Assembly: GCA_000508965.1 (NCBI GenBank)
Contig: BAHV02000002.1
Location: 62,001-126,000, forward strand
Direction of reading: 5' to 3'
Length of the DNA stretch: 64,000 bases
Source: Dielma sp000508965
GTDB lineage: Bacteria; Bacillota_I; Bacilli_A; Erysipelotrichales; Erysipelotrichaceae
The first letter of the stretch is position 1, and each line of letters starts with the position of its first letter. The notes below the pieces were generated by a model. It was given only the letters and a program-made list of their open reading frames with translations, was not told where the DNA came from and searched no databases. This document shows, one piece after another, positions 42,363-51,847 of the stretch. A program made the position numbers and the translations under genes.

Positions 42363-43235
42363 ATGAAACTAGTTATGAGAGCTGATGATTTTGGTTATAC
42401 AAAAGCATATAATGACGGCATGATCAAGGCAGTTAAAGAAGGTGTTGTAACCTATGTTGATCTGATGCTTGACTGTCCGGGAACGGAGGATGCCATTGAA
42501 CAAATCAAAGCCTATCCATGGGTGTCGGTAGGCTGGCATGGCGGTCATTTCTGGGGACGGCCAGTAGCTGATCCAAAGCTGATCCCATCCTTGCTGAATG
42601 AAGCGGGACAGTTTAAATTCAGAGTTGACCAGACGCTTAAAAATGATGTTGTTTATGAGGAAGCATTGATTGAATGCCGAGCGCAGATTGAACGTTGCCT
42701 CCGTCTGTTAGGTCATGCTCCTGTCTGCACGACCATTAATCATGATTTATTATTTGAAAAAGCTCGGGCACAAGTATGTGATGAATATGGCATCGCTTAT
42801 GATTTCATGCGCAAAGTTGACCGAAAAACCAGAAAAGAAGCGGTACCGGCTGATCGATGGAAGCATTTGAATATATTTATGCCGTGTCAGCATGACTCAT
42901 GTTATAAAATCCTCTACTCTGATTATGCTGAAGAAAGAGAAAAGTATGATCCTGTCGCTTATTATCTGAATGATGAGGATCAGCTATTAAAAGAGGATAT
43001 CGTCATTACAGCTTGGCATCCAGGCTATCTTGATGATTATATCTATTTTGATTCATCAAAACATTTCAATCTGGCCCGTGTGATTGACATTAAGGCAATG
43101 TGTGATCCAAAACTGAAACAGTGGATTATCGAGAATAAAGTTGAACTGGTAAATATTAAAGATGCCCTTTATGGCAGTCAGGATTATCAGAACTATCTGC
43201 ATAGTATTCACAGCCGCTTGTATATGGGAGAATGA
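42363..43235 (+). CDS. ChbG/YdjC-family carbohydrate deacetylase
   Basis: 290 aa. MRADDFGYTKAYN carries the catalytic/metal Asp pair, WHGGHFWGRPV the metal His, and INHDLLF and TAWHPGYLD complete the YdjC signature. The E. coli member ChbG deacetylates chito-oligosaccharide phosphates. A deacetylase at the end of this PTS operon, with the amidase-like gene upstream, points to an N-acetylated or N-acylated amino sugar. Confidence 0.88.
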   Translation: MKLVMRADDFGYTKAYNDGMIKAVKEGVVTYVDLMLDCPGTEDAIEQIKAYPWVSVGWHGGHFWGRPVADPKLIPSLLNEAGQFKFRVDQTLKNDVVYEEALIECRAQIERCLRLLGHAPVCTTINHDLLFEKARAQVCDEYGIAYDFMRKVDRKTRKEAVPADRWKHLNIFMPCQHDSCYKILYSDYAEEREKYDPVAYYLNDEDQLLKEDIVITAWHPGYLDDYIYFDSSKHFNLARVIDIKAMCDPKLKQWIIENKVELVNIKDALYGSQDYQNYLHSIHSRLYMGE

Positions 43236-43249
43236 TTGTTAAATTAAAG

Positions 43250-43275
43250 AAAGATTCAATTATGAATCTTTTTTT
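43250..43275 (+). terminator. Terminator of the second PTS operon
   Basis: AAAGATTCA/TGAATCTTT perfect stem with ATTA loop and a T run. Confidence 0.9.
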
Positions 43276-43318
43276 CTTCATCATGCAGAGTTATCAGTTT
43301 TCAGCATTCAGCACCCAC

Positions 43319-43347
43319 TTATCAAAGTATCATAACTGTGTTAAAAT
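43319..43347 (+). promoter_or_regulatory. Promoter of the XRE-marR gene group
   Basis: TTATCA (43319-43324), 17 bp, TAAAAT (43342-43347). Confidence 0.5.
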
Positions 43348-43379
43348 AGTGCTGACAGATTGATTGCTGAGGTGAAACA

Positions 43380-43715
43380 ATGGAACGTAGCAGTTTTGGT
43401 ATTCGATTAAAGGAATTAAGGGAAGAAGCAAACTATTCCCAAAAGGAATTAGCGCCGCTGCTCAATGTTTCAGTAAATACAATATCCTCTTATGAACGTG
43501 GTTTGATTCATCCCAGTGATCAGACTAAAATAAAAATTATGGAAGTATTTAATGTAACGATGGACTATCTGTTAGGAGTATCTGACTTAAAATGCTGTAC
43601 ATCTGAGAATGATGTAATCTATCTGCCAAGCGGTTTAAGCCGCCGTGCCCAAAGAGATATCCGTTTTGTGATTGAATTTATACTTGATAAAGAACGTAAA
43701 GGCTTCTACAAGTGA
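43380..43715 (+). CDS. XRE-family transcriptional regulator
   Basis: 111 aa. The helix-turn-helix covers residues about 7-61: IRLKELREEANYSQKELAPL then VSVNTISSYERG and VTMDYLLGVSD. The C-terminal 40 residues have no recognised domain. It is 10 bp before the marR-like gene, so the two are probably cotranscribed and may control the following membrane-protein genes. Confidence 0.88.
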   Translation: MERSSFGIRLKELREEANYSQKELAPLLNVSVNTISSYERGLIHPSDQTKIKIMEVFNVTMDYLLGVSDLKCCTSENDVIYLPSGLSRRAQRDIRFVIEFILDKERKGFYK

Positions 43716-43725
43716 GGTGATCGTG

Positions 43726-44151
43726 ATGGCTGAATTAAATCCATGTGTAACTTTTGCCAAAATTATAAAAAAAGACCGGCAGGCATGCATGAAAAGCGTT
43801 GCTGAATACTCATTAGCGCCAAATGAAATTGATGTATTATTATACCTTTCCAATAATCCTTCATTTAATACGGCCAAGGATATATGCAAATACCGCGGTA
43901 TTTCAAAATCATTAGTCTGCCATTCAGTAGATTCTCTATGCAGCCGCGGTTTTCTATCCATCAAGGAAGATCCTAAGGACAGAAGAATTTTGCGTCTGAC
44001 GCTGAGTGAGAGCTCGGCACCGGTGCTTGCCAAGCTGAAAAAGGCAAGGCAGCAGTTTCAGGCTTCATTGTATCAGGGATTGAGTAAGGAAGAGATCAAG
44101 GCTTTTCAAAGTGTATTGGAAAGTATGATTAAGAACGCGCTAAGTGAGTAA
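43726..44151 (+). CDS. MarR-family transcriptional regulator
   Basis: 141 aa. The winged helix has TAKDICKYRGISKSLVCHSV as the helix-turn-helix and IKEDPKDRRILRLTLSESS as the wing with the conserved DxR. GAGGTGA lies 5 nt before ATG 43726. A small palindrome just after its stop could be its operator. Confidence 0.9.
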   Translation: MAELNPCVTFAKIIKKDRQACMKSVAEYSLAPNEIDVLLYLSNNPSFNTAKDICKYRGISKSLVCHSVDSLCSRGFLSIKEDPKDRRILRLTLSESSAPVLAKLKKARQQFQASLYQGLSKEEIKAFQSVLESMIKNALSE

Positions 44152-44157
44152 ACTGTT

Positions 44158-44169
44158 CTATTAGAATAG
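44158..44169. promoter_or_regulatory. Short palindrome between marR-like gene and membrane-protein gene
   Basis: CTATTAGAATAG (5-2-5 perfect inverted repeat) is flanked by CTG and CAG. It is a candidate operator for the regulator encoded just upstream. Confidence 0.35.
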
Positions 44170-44182
44170 CAGGGGGAATAAG

Positions 44183-44992
44183 ATGATAAAATATGATTCC
44201 TATGATAAATCAGTCAAAGTGCCTATTGGGCTGAATTTTATTGATGTACTCTATCTGGAAGGCCTGCGTGAGAACGGTATTCAGATCTTTATATCATGCT
44301 TTCTGCCGGTCATTGCCTATTTGGTGCTGATTGTTACGATGAACCTTAAATTCGAGATGTTTGTCTTTCTCCCGATTGCGGTGATCAGCGTCTTGCTTTA
44401 TCTGGTTATTCATACACGCGGTCTGCAGGCTGAAAGCAAGATATTAAAAGGGTATGAATATATTCAGCAGCAGCATTTTAAAACCGATAAAGTAAGGATT
44501 TTCCCGCTGAATGATGGGGTTAAGTATAAAGATTATGTGAGTCAGTATGGATTTGCGACCAAAGATAATTTTGAGATTTGGTTTTATGGACAAACTTTAA
44601 ATGATTTGCTGAAAGCCAAAAAATTCAAACCGCGGTTTGAATATGAAGAGGAACGTTGGATTGAGGAATACCGCAAGACTTTCTTTGGTTATCTCGATGA
44701 GGATTATGATGTTGATATCATCTTTGATACGGATTCAGTAAATGCTTATTTAAAAACGATTATGAGTAAGATGACAAAGCTGGAAATCTTTTCGATGCTG
44801 TTTAATAATGCGAAAATAATCATCCGCAAAGAGGTGCCGTCTGTTTTCACAAACAGTGAGGCAGAGCTTGCCGCCACGGAGGTAGAGAAGCTGATCATCA
44901 ATAAGCTATATGCGAATATGACAGTGGATATCTTCATTTGCGGAGGCCTTCAGACTTTTGAATTTATACGTTATTTCGTATTAAAGAAATAA
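44183..44992 (+). CDS. Membrane protein of unknown function
   Basis: 269 aa. Two adjacent membrane segments lie at about residues 33-51 and 57-75, followed by a soluble domain of about 190 residues rich in charged and aromatic residues (EEERWIEEYRKTFFGYLDED). The topology resembles YcxB-like proteins but the sequence does not convince me. GGGGG is upstream; the next gene starts 10 bp after its stop, so it belongs with the DUF218 and exporter genes. Confidence 0.6.
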   Translation: MIKYDSYDKSVKVPIGLNFIDVLYLEGLRENGIQIFISCFLPVIAYLVLIVTMNLKFEMFVFLPIAVISVLLYLVIHTRGLQAESKILKGYEYIQQQHFKTDKVRIFPLNDGVKYKDYVSQYGFATKDNFEIWFYGQTLNDLLKAKKFKPRFEYEEERWIEEYRKTFFGYLDEDYDVDIIFDTDSVNAYLKTIMSKMTKLEIFSMLFNNAKIIIRKEVPSVFTNSEAELAATEVEKLIINKLYANMTVDIFICGGLQTFEFIRYFVLKK

Positions 44993-45002
44993 GGAGACAC
45001 TT

Positions 45003-46034
45003 ATGAGATTACTCGCTGAAATTTTGCTTGCGGCCTTTTTTATCTCGTATTTCATCGACAAACGAACGGTTTTAAATGGCAAGCTGTTATGCGGCAGTAT
45101 GCTCTGTTTCATGATTTATCTGCTGCAGTCTATGCAAAACAGTCCGCATTTGCTTGTTTCAGCTATGGGCTTTTTTCTGTTGTGGGCAATCATGACGGTA
45201 CTGCCGCTGCTGTTTTTTTCAGTTGGTGCGGCGATGATTTTTAACGGTTTTTTATTGATTAAATTTGAAGGTAAACGGTTGTGCAATCTGCTGTCTTTTG
45301 CCGTAGGCTTTGGTATGTTCACAATTTTCTTTTTTATTTATTATCTGCCCATTTATGCCTCTGATCATGCCCTCTATCTGCCGATGCCAATCTATTACGG
45401 AATCGTCGGTTTAGTGGGTTATTTTACGTTTTTATTTGTCAGTTTTCTGGTCAGCTCATTGCTTTTTAATTTGAATAAGCCTAAACTGGATCAGGATTTT
45501 ATTATCATTCTTGGCTGCGGTTTGCTTTATGATAAACCCTCACCTTTATTGATGCAGCGCATTGATGCCGGGTATAATTTTTATAAAAAGCAGCAGCATT
45601 ATAATGACAGCACACCGATTTTTATTGTATCGGGGGGACAGGGTGCTGATGAAAAGCTTGCGGAAGCGGTGGTAATGAAAATGGAGCTGCTGGCAAGAGG
45701 GATACCGGATGAGAAAATTTTGGTGGAAGATCATTCACGGACAACTTATGAGAATCTTGTTTACTCTAAAGAAATGATGGATGCGATTAAGCCGAAATAT
45801 CGCTGTGTGATAGCGACGCATAATTATCATCTGTTTCGTGCAGGCATCTATGCTCGTAAAGCCGGCTTAAAAAGGGCTGAAGGAATTGGCGCGCCAACGG
45901 TTTCTTATTATTTGCCGATGGCTTTTCTGCGTGAATTCATCGCCTATCTGAATATGAATAAAGCTGTAAATCTCTATATTATCTTATTTGTTCTGTTCGT
46001 TTCAGTGTTCTTTACCATCCAATCTGTGCTATAA
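45003..46034 (+). CDS. YdcF/SanA-type DUF218 membrane protein
   Basis: 343 aa. The first ~160 residues form about five membrane segments. The C-terminal DUF218 domain shows FIIILGCGLLYDKPSPLL, FIVSGGQGADEKLAEA, LVEDHSRTTYENLVYS and ATHNYHLFRAGIYARKAGL. DUF218 proteins are linked to envelope homeostasis, but their reaction is unknown. A last hydrophobic segment lies at the C-terminus. Confidence 0.82.
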   Translation: MRLLAEILLAAFFISYFIDKRTVLNGKLLCGSMLCFMIYLLQSMQNSPHLLVSAMGFFLLWAIMTVLPLLFFSVGAAMIFNGFLLIKFEGKRLCNLLSFAVGFGMFTIFFFIYYLPIYASDHALYLPMPIYYGIVGLVGYFTFLFVSFLVSSLLFNLNKPKLDQDFIIILGCGLLYDKPSPLLMQRIDAGYNFYKKQQHYNDSTPIFIVSGGQGADEKLAEAVVMKMELLARGIPDEKILVEDHSRTTYENLVYSKEMMDAIKPKYRCVIATHNYHLFRAGIYARKAGLKRAEGIGAPTVSYYLPMAFLREFIAYLNMNKAVNLYIILFVLFVSVFFTIQSVL

Positions 46035-46062
46035 TCTAACGTGCCTTTAAAGGAGGGATTGC

Positions 46063-46899
46063 ATGATTGATGTACTAATTGACGCATTAGCGGATACAAT
46101 TAAACTGCTTCCGCTCTTATATTTATCTTATTTGCTGATTGATTTTATCGATAAGCGCAGTTCAGCTTACCGTTTAAATTATTTGTTTATTAAAAATTTG
46201 GGTCCCTTATTTGGAGCCTTGCTTGGTTTAGTGCCGCAGTGTGGTTTTTCGGTTATTGCCGCCTCACTTTTTGCGCAGCAGGGAATCAGTGCCGGTACCT
46301 TGGTTGCCTGCTTTATGGCTACTAGTGACGAAGCGCTGCCGATGCTGCTGGCTTATCCTTCGGAATATAAAAGTCTGGGACTGCTGTTGATATTAAAGCT
46401 GATACTTGCCGTCCTGTCAGGCTATCTGCTTGATTTTGTACTTTATAAAAAAACACTGAATGAAGAGGATGATTTTGAAATCGAACTATCTGATCCGGGC
46501 TGCAGCTGCGGTTCAAATAGTTTTATGAATGCGCTGAACCGTACTTTAAAAACTGCGCTGTTTATTTTGGGTATTAATCTAGTGATCGGATTTATTCTGT
46601 TTGGTATCGGTGAAGATGCCTTATCCTCACTGTTGAATGTACATCCGATGTTTCAGCCGTTTGCGGCAGCGCTGCTTGGCTTCATTCCTAATTGTGCGGC
46701 TTCCATACTGCTGGTACAGCTTTATGTGCTGGGCGGCTTGTCTTTTGGTTCAATGGTGGCTGGCTTGTGTACGGGAGCGGGCATAGGCATGGCCGTTTTA
46801 TGGAAGCAAAACAAGAATAAACGCGAGAATAGTCTGCTTTTGATCTATATGTTTTTATTCTCGTCAGCAGCGGGTCTGCTTCTGCAAATAATGCTTTAA
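46063..46899 (+). CDS. ArsP_2-like putative heavy-metal exporter/permease
   Basis: 278 aa and very hydrophobic. Two related halves each hold a conserved loop: GLVPQCGFSVIAASLFAQQG near residue 58 and GFIPNCAASILLVQLYVLGG near 205, as in the 10-TM heavy-metal exporter (formerly DUF2899/ArsP_2) family. A Cys-rich linker (GCSCGS) lies between them. The transported ion is uncertain; manganese or arsenic compounds have been proposed for relatives. GGAGGG precedes the ATG. Confidence 0.65.
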   Translation: MIDVLIDALADTIKLLPLLYLSYLLIDFIDKRSSAYRLNYLFIKNLGPLFGALLGLVPQCGFSVIAASLFAQQGISAGTLVACFMATSDEALPMLLAYPSEYKSLGLLLILKLILAVLSGYLLDFVLYKKTLNEEDDFEIELSDPGCSCGSNSFMNALNRTLKTALFILGINLVIGFILFGIGEDALSSLLNVHPMFQPFAAALLGFIPNCAASILLVQLYVLGGLSFGSMVAGLCTGAGIGMAVLWKQNKNKRENSLLLIYMFLFSSAAGLLLQIML

Positions 46900-46917
46900 T
46901 TTTAAATTTTAGTACGC

Positions 46918-46923
46918 TATAAT
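46918..46923 (+). promoter_or_regulatory. -10 element before pth
   Basis: TATAAT 23 bp before the pth start codon; the TTTAAT 17 bp upstream is a poor -35. Confidence 0.45.
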
Positions 46924-46945
46924 GATTGATACGCGAGGTGATTAG

Positions 46946-47512
46946 ATGAAATTGATCGTAGGACTTGGCAATCCGGGCAGAGATTATGAAAAAACGCGTC
47001 ATAACACGGGCTTCATGACACTTGATGAGGTTGCTTCAAGGTTAAACACAGATGTGAATACAAAAAAATTTAAAGCGCTGATCGGTAATGTCAAGGTTAA
47101 GGGTGAAACAGTGATTCTGATGAAGCCGCAGACTTATATGAACCTTTCCGGAGAAGCGGTAGGTGAATGCGCGCGTTTTTATAATATACCGGTAAGTGAT
47201 ATTTTGGTGCTTGTCGATGATTTAGATCTGCCGGTGGGTAAGATTCGTTTAAGAGAAAAAGGCTCAAGCGGCGGCCAGAATGGCTTGAAGAATATCATCG
47301 CTCATTTAGGTACTCAGGATTTTAAACGGATACGAATCGGCATCGGCAAAGATCCGCTGATGCTGACGGCTGATTATGTACTCGGTAAGTTCCCGAAGGC
47401 AGACCGGGCGCTGTTTGAAGCGGCCAGAGATAAAGCGGCCAGTGCGGCTATTGAATTCATTGACCGTCCTTTTGCGGATGTGATGAATAAATATAATCAG
47501 AAGGACGCTTAA
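46946..47512 (+). CDS. pth: Peptidyl-tRNA hydrolase
   Basis: 188 aa. MKLIVGLGNPGRDYEKTRHN has the catalytic His (in RHNTG, near residue 20). MKPQTYMNLSGE and VLVDDLDLPVGKIRLREKGS, with the conserved Asp, and SSGGQNGLKNI follow. It releases peptides from stalled peptidyl-tRNA. It sits 2 bp before mfd, as in Bacillus (where fin intervenes; fin is absent here). Confidence 0.97.
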   Translation: MKLIVGLGNPGRDYEKTRHNTGFMTLDEVASRLNTDVNTKKFKALIGNVKVKGETVILMKPQTYMNLSGEAVGECARFYNIPVSDILVLVDDLDLPVGKIRLREKGSSGGQNGLKNIIAHLGTQDFKRIRIGIGKDPLMLTADYVLGKFPKADRALFEAARDKAASAAIEFIDRPFADVMNKYNQKDA

Positions 47513-47514
47513 TT

Positions 47515-50500
47515 ATGAATTGTTTATTAAATGAACTGGTGAAGAATCCGGCGGTCGAGAGTCTGCTGCGCAAAGAAAGCTCATTAGGGAATTTATCTTT
47601 AACTGAAGAAGCACTGCTTTATGCGGCATTATACAGACAAAGCCGGCAGTCATTACTTATCGTGAAGAATAATGTTTATACAGCACAGAAGCTGATCGAG
47701 CGGCTGACCCCCCTCGTTGATGTTGAGGTGCTGCCTTTTGTCGTGGAGGAATCACTGAGGGTTGAGGCCATCGCTGCCTCCCCGGAGAGTAAAGCGGTAC
47801 AGCTGGAAACCATGAACGCCATGCTTGAAGGCAAGGCTAAAATTGTTGTGGCTCATACCGGCGCGCTGATGCGTTTTATGCCCTCACCTGAATTATTCAA
47901 GGCAGTCAGCATGGAGCTGAAGGTTGATGAAGAAATCAGCATGGATACATTAAAAATGAAGCTGTTTATGGCAGGTTATGAACATGTCTCAAGAGTCGAT
48001 CAGCCGTTATGCTTCGCATCAAGGGGCGGCATCATCGATGTTTATTCAATGAATGAAGATTATCCGATCCGTATTGAATTCTTTGATACTGTTATTGAGA
48101 GTATCCGCTGCTTTGATCCGGCTACTCAGCGAACGATTGAAAAACGTGACCATGTGAAAATCATACCGGCTACAGATTTGCTGTTTACCGATGAAGAAAT
48201 CAGCACGATCATTGAAAAGGGAAATGTGCTGAAGGAGAAAGCACAGCGTCAGGCAGAAGCGGCCATCCAGCGTCAGTTTGATATCTTTATTGAAAATGAT
48301 TTTGATGCCTTAAGCAACCATCAAAGAGAAAATCACCTATACCGTTACTATGCCTTGCTGGATCAGCATAGTTCATTGCTGGATTATGCCAAAGACGCAT
48401 GTATCATTCTTTCTGCTGATGAGGAAATTCATGAAGTTGAAAAGAAAGTCAATGAAGAAACTATTGATTACATCCAGGAGCTGAATGCCACAGGTCAGGG
48501 GCTGCCAGTATATACACAGTTTAATTCAATTGATAAGCTGACAGCCGGCAGAGACTGTATCCATGCTAATTTGTTTGTAAACATGGAACAGCCGATCGTC
48601 AGTGGTTTTCTGCAGCTGCCGCGCCCTGAGCTTTCTTTAGATAAATGCTTGGACATGGCCGTAAAGGAAAGTAAGAAAAAAAGCGTGCTGTTCTGTCTGG
48701 ATCATTCAGAAATCGGCATTGTGAAAAAGTATTTCAATGATCATGAGATACGATATCACATGATTGAAGAAAATGATAAAATTCCGGAGGGCATTTCACT
48801 CTGCGTCAAAAAGCTTGCGGAAGGGTTTGAACTAACCGAAGAAAAGATAGTTGTTTACTCATCTAAAGAAATCTTTCATGAACAGAAAAAGCTTGGACGT
48901 TATACGAATAAATTTAAACAAGGTGAAGTTCTTGATGATTATCTTCAGCTTGAAAAAGGTGATTATGTCGTGCATAACCAACATGGTGTGGGCATGTATA
49001 ACGGCATTGTCACCAAAGAGATCGAGGGGCATCATAAAGACTTCCTGCAGGTGATTTATAAAGATAATGATGTTTTATTCATTCCTTTGGAACAATTCCG
49101 TCTGATTCGAAAATTCGTCTCCAAGGAGGGTGCATCACCGAAACTGAATAAGTTAGGTTCAAGTGAATGGGAAAAGACCAAGAAGCGCATCAGTCAAAAT
49201 GTCGCCGAGCTTGCGCAGCGGCTGGTCGCTCTTTATTCATTGCGAAGTGAAGATATCGGTTATGCTTTTTCTAAGGATACACCTTATCAGCTTCAGTTTG
49301 AGGATGATTTTGATTATGATTTAACACCGGATCAGAAAAAAGCGGTGGATGAAATTAAACGGGATATGGAATCAGCGAAACCAATGGACAGACTGCTTTG
49401 CGGTGATGTTGGCTTTGGCAAGACAGAGGTAGCAATCCGTGCCGCTTTCAAGGCAGTGGTTGACAATAAGCAGGTAGCTTATCTGTGTCCGACCACGATT
49501 CTTTCTCAGCAGCATTTTAAAACCTTCAAGAAACGTTTTCGGAATTATCCAGTGCGCATCGAAGTATTAAATCGTTTTGTACCGCCGCAGGAGCAGAAAA
49601 AAATCCTTCAGGATCTGAAGGACGGCAATGTTGATATATTGATTGGTACTCATCGCTTATTGTCTAAGGATGTCGTTTTTAAGGATCTTGGCTTTTTGAT
49701 TATCGATGAGGAGCAGCGTTTTGGTGTTCAGCACAAAGAGAAAATCAAAGAATTAAGAACCGGTATCGATGTCTTGTCACTTAGTGCGACACCCATACCG
49801 CGCACTTTGCAGATGTCATTGATCGGTGTGCGTTCACTCTCTCAGCTTGATACGCCGCCGATGAACCGTATGCCGGTGCAGACTTATGTTGTCGAGAAGA
49901 ACTTTAATTTAATTAAAGAGATCATTCAGCGTGAGGTTGCCCGTGACGGACAGGTATTCTATTTGTATAACAATGTAAAGAATATTTACGCGACGGCTAC
50001 GAAGCTGCGCAATGAATTGGATATGGAAATCGGTATCGCACATGGTCAGATGGACAGAGAAGAAATCGAAGATGTCATGATGCGCTTCACTAATAATGAA
50101 TATCAGGTATTGGTCTGTACCACAATCATCGAAACCGGTATTGATATCCCTAATGCCAATACCATTATCATCGAGGATGCGGATAAGTTTGGGTTAAGTC
50201 AGCTCTATCAGATTAAGGGCAGAGTTGGCCGTTCTGACCGATTGGCATACGCCTATCTGCTTTATTCACCGCAGAAGCAGCTCTCGGAAATAGCGACGAA
50301 GCGTTTAAAATCAATTAAAGAATTTACGCAGCTTGGCTCCGGGTATAAGATTGCCATGCGAGACTTAACGATCCGCGGCGCCGGAGATATGCTTGGCCCG
50401 CAGCAGGCTGGCTTTATAGATACGATCGGCATTGATATGTATATTGAAATGCTGCATGATGCGATTAATGAACAAAAGGGAATTAAAAAAGCTGTGCCAA

Positions 50501-50955
50501 AGGAAATCAAACGTGCTAATGTCAATGTAGATGCCTATATCCCAAGTACCTTTACTGATCAGGATTATGAAAAGATCACGCTTTATCAGCAGATCGATAA
50601 AGTTGAGACTAAGGAAGAATTGCTGGCAATGATGGATATGATTGAGGATAACTATGGTTCACTGCCTAAATCTGTGCAGCTGTTGTTTGAAAAGAAACGT
50701 CTTGATATACTGATTAATGAGGCAAATGTAGAAAATTTTAAAGAAAATGCCAAGGATGCCGAGCTTACTTTTACGGAGCAATGGTCGAAGCGTGCTGACG
50801 GTGTGAAGCTATTTGAACAAATTACAGCTTTATCCCGGGATATCGTTTTGCGTTATACACAAAATAAGATTAAAATCCGCTTTCCTAAAAACAAGAACTG
50901 GCTGAAACAGGTCATTGAGGTTCTGGAAATGAGCGGAACTGCTGCCAGAGAGTAA
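47515..50955 (+). CDS. mfd: Transcription-repair coupling factor Mfd
   Basis: 1146 aa. The N-terminal UvrB-homology region (FASRGGIIDVYSMNEDYPIR) is followed by the RNA-polymerase-interacting CarD-like domain near residues 475-545 (LEKGDYVVHNQHGVGMYNGI). The RecG-like helicase has P-loop GDVGFGKTEVA (about 630), Walker B IIDEEQRFG (about 728), SATPIPRTLQ and QIKGRVGRSDR. It removes stalled RNA polymerase and recruits UvrA to lesions. Length is normal. Confidence 0.97.
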   Translation: MNCLLNELVKNPAVESLLRKESSLGNLSLTEEALLYAALYRQSRQSLLIVKNNVYTAQKLIERLTPLVDVEVLPFVVEESLRVEAIAASPESKAVQLETMNAMLEGKAKIVVAHTGALMRFMPSPELFKAVSMELKVDEEISMDTLKMKLFMAGYEHVSRVDQPLCFASRGGIIDVYSMNEDYPIRIEFFDTVIESIRCFDPATQRTIEKRDHVKIIPATDLLFTDEEISTIIEKGNVLKEKAQRQAEAAIQRQFDIFIENDFDALSNHQRENHLYRYYALLDQHSSLLDYAKDACIILSADEEIHEVEKKVNEETIDYIQELNATGQGLPVYTQFNSIDKLTAGRDCIHANLFVNMEQPIVSGFLQLPRPELSLDKCLDMAVKESKKKSVLFCLDHSEIGIVKKYFNDHEIRYHMIEENDKIPEGISLCVKKLAEGFELTEEKIVVYSSKEIFHEQKKLGRYTNKFKQGEVLDDYLQLEKGDYVVHNQHGVGMYNGIVTKEIEGHHKDFLQVIYKDNDVLFIPLEQFRLIRKFVSKEGASPKLNKLGSSEWEKTKKRISQNVAELAQRLVALYSLRSEDIGYAFSKDTPYQLQFEDDFDYDLTPDQKKAVDEIKRDMESAKPMDRLLCGDVGFGKTEVAIRAAFKAVVDNKQVAYLCPTTILSQQHFKTFKKRFRNYPVRIEVLNRFVPPQEQKKILQDLKDGNVDILIGTHRLLSKDVVFKDLGFLIIDEEQRFGVQHKEKIKELRTGIDVLSLSATPIPRTLQMSLIGVRSLSQLDTPPMNRMPVQTYVVEKNFNLIKEIIQREVARDGQVFYLYNNVKNIYATATKLRNELDMEIGIAHGQMDREEIEDVMMRFTNNEYQVLVCTTIIETGIDIPNANTIIIEDADKFGLSQLYQIKGRVGRSDRLAYAYLLYSPQKQLSEIATKRLKSIKEFTQLGSGYKIAMRDLTIRGAGDMLGPQQAGFIDTIGIDMYIEMLHDAINEQKGIKKAVPKEIKRANVNVDAYIPSTFTDQDYEKITLYQQIDKVETKEELLAMMDMIEDNYGSLPKSVQLLFEKKRLDILINEANVENFKENAKDAELTFTEQWSKRADGVKLFEQITALSRDIVLRYTQNKIKIRFPKNKNWLKQVIEVLEMSGTAARE

Positions 50956-51023
50956 AATTTTGCATTAATCGGTTATAAAAGCTCATTCTTTGCCAATACT
51001 AAACGTGCAAGGAGTGTGAATGA

Positions 51024-51512
51024 ATGAAGGCAACAGGTATCATTCGCCGTTTAGATGATCTTGGACGTTTAGTTATACCCAAGGAGATCAGAAAACAATA
51101 TCGATTAAAAGAAGGCGATTCCATCGAGTTTTATATTGAAAATGATAAAATTATTCTGCAGAAATATGAACTGCTTGATAAACATATGCGAGAAATTCAG
51201 GATATGTGTGAAACATTGCAGAGTGTATTAAACAAGAAAGTGCTGTTTATTAAAGATGAGGTAACGGGAGTCCAGCAGCCCTGTGTGAAATCATTGTTCT
51301 CACATGCGGTCGTTTATCGGGATACTCCCTTTACTAAGGAAAAGATTTTTGAGAATGACGCGACACTTTATGATGGCTGTTTCTTTCCTGTTGTGGTTGA
51401 AAGCTACTGGCAGGGCAGCTTTGTTTTATTGAGTAATGAGCCTGTGGATGTGAAGGAGAATCGCTGTGTTGCGGCGTTTGCGCAACTTTTATCTCGCAAA
51501 TATGAAGTTTAA
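51024..51512 (+). CDS. spoVT: SpoVT-like AbrB-family regulator
   Basis: 162 aa. The N-terminal swapped-hairpin DNA-binding domain reads MKATGIIRRLDDLGRLVIPK, nearly identical to SpoVT/AbrB. The C-terminal ~110 residues match the GAF-like half of SpoVT. In Bacillus subtilis spoVT lies just downstream of mfd, as here. SpoVT tunes late sporulation genes; presence suggests a spore former or a descendant of one. I saw no clear sigma-G promoter in the 68-bp gap. Confidence 0.88.
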   Translation: MKATGIIRRLDDLGRLVIPKEIRKQYRLKEGDSIEFYIENDKIILQKYELLDKHMREIQDMCETLQSVLNKKVLFIKDEVTGVQQPCVKSLFSHAVVYRDTPFTKEKIFENDATLYDGCFFPVVVESYWQGSFVLLSNEPVDVKENRCVAAFAQLLSRKYEV

Positions 51513-51539
51513 ATGTTAAAATAGTTGCGAGGTGATGGC

Positions 51540-51821
51540 ATGCGTTTAGATAAGTACCTAAAAGTTGCCAGAATTCTGAAGCGGCGAACCGTTTCAAAAG
51601 AACTGGCTGATAATGAACGTGTACTGATCAATGGCAAGATAGCAAAACCGAGCAGTGAGGTCAAGGTCGGGGATATCATAACGATTGTCTTCGGATATCG
51701 TGAACTGTCAGTCAGAGTTTTGATGCTTTCTAAGCAAGTTTCTAAGTCTGATGCGGCTTTAATGTTTGAAATTATTGAAGAAAAAACAGAAAATCTTGAT
51801 TTTTCGACGCAAAATGAATAA
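51540..51821 (+). CDS. rqcP: RqcP/YabO S4-domain protein
   Basis: 93 aa. MRLDKYLKVARILKRRTVSK is the canonical start of the S4 RNA-binding domain, with NERVLINGKIAKPSSEVKVGD following. RqcP works with RqcH in ribosome quality control and C-terminal Ala tailing. GAGGTGA lies 5 nt before ATG 51540. The divIC gene that usually follows in Bacillus is absent. Confidence 0.9.
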   Translation: MRLDKYLKVARILKRRTVSKELADNERVLINGKIAKPSSEVKVGDIITIVFGYRELSVRVLMLSKQVSKSDAALMFEIIEEKTENLDFSTQNE

Positions 51822-51847
51822 ATCTTATAAATTTTTGATTTTCATGG

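Noticed and set aside
46035..46062. Manganese (yybP-ykoY) riboswitch before the ArsP_2-like exporter
   Set aside because: Only 28 bp separate it from the preceding gene, too little for the aptamer.
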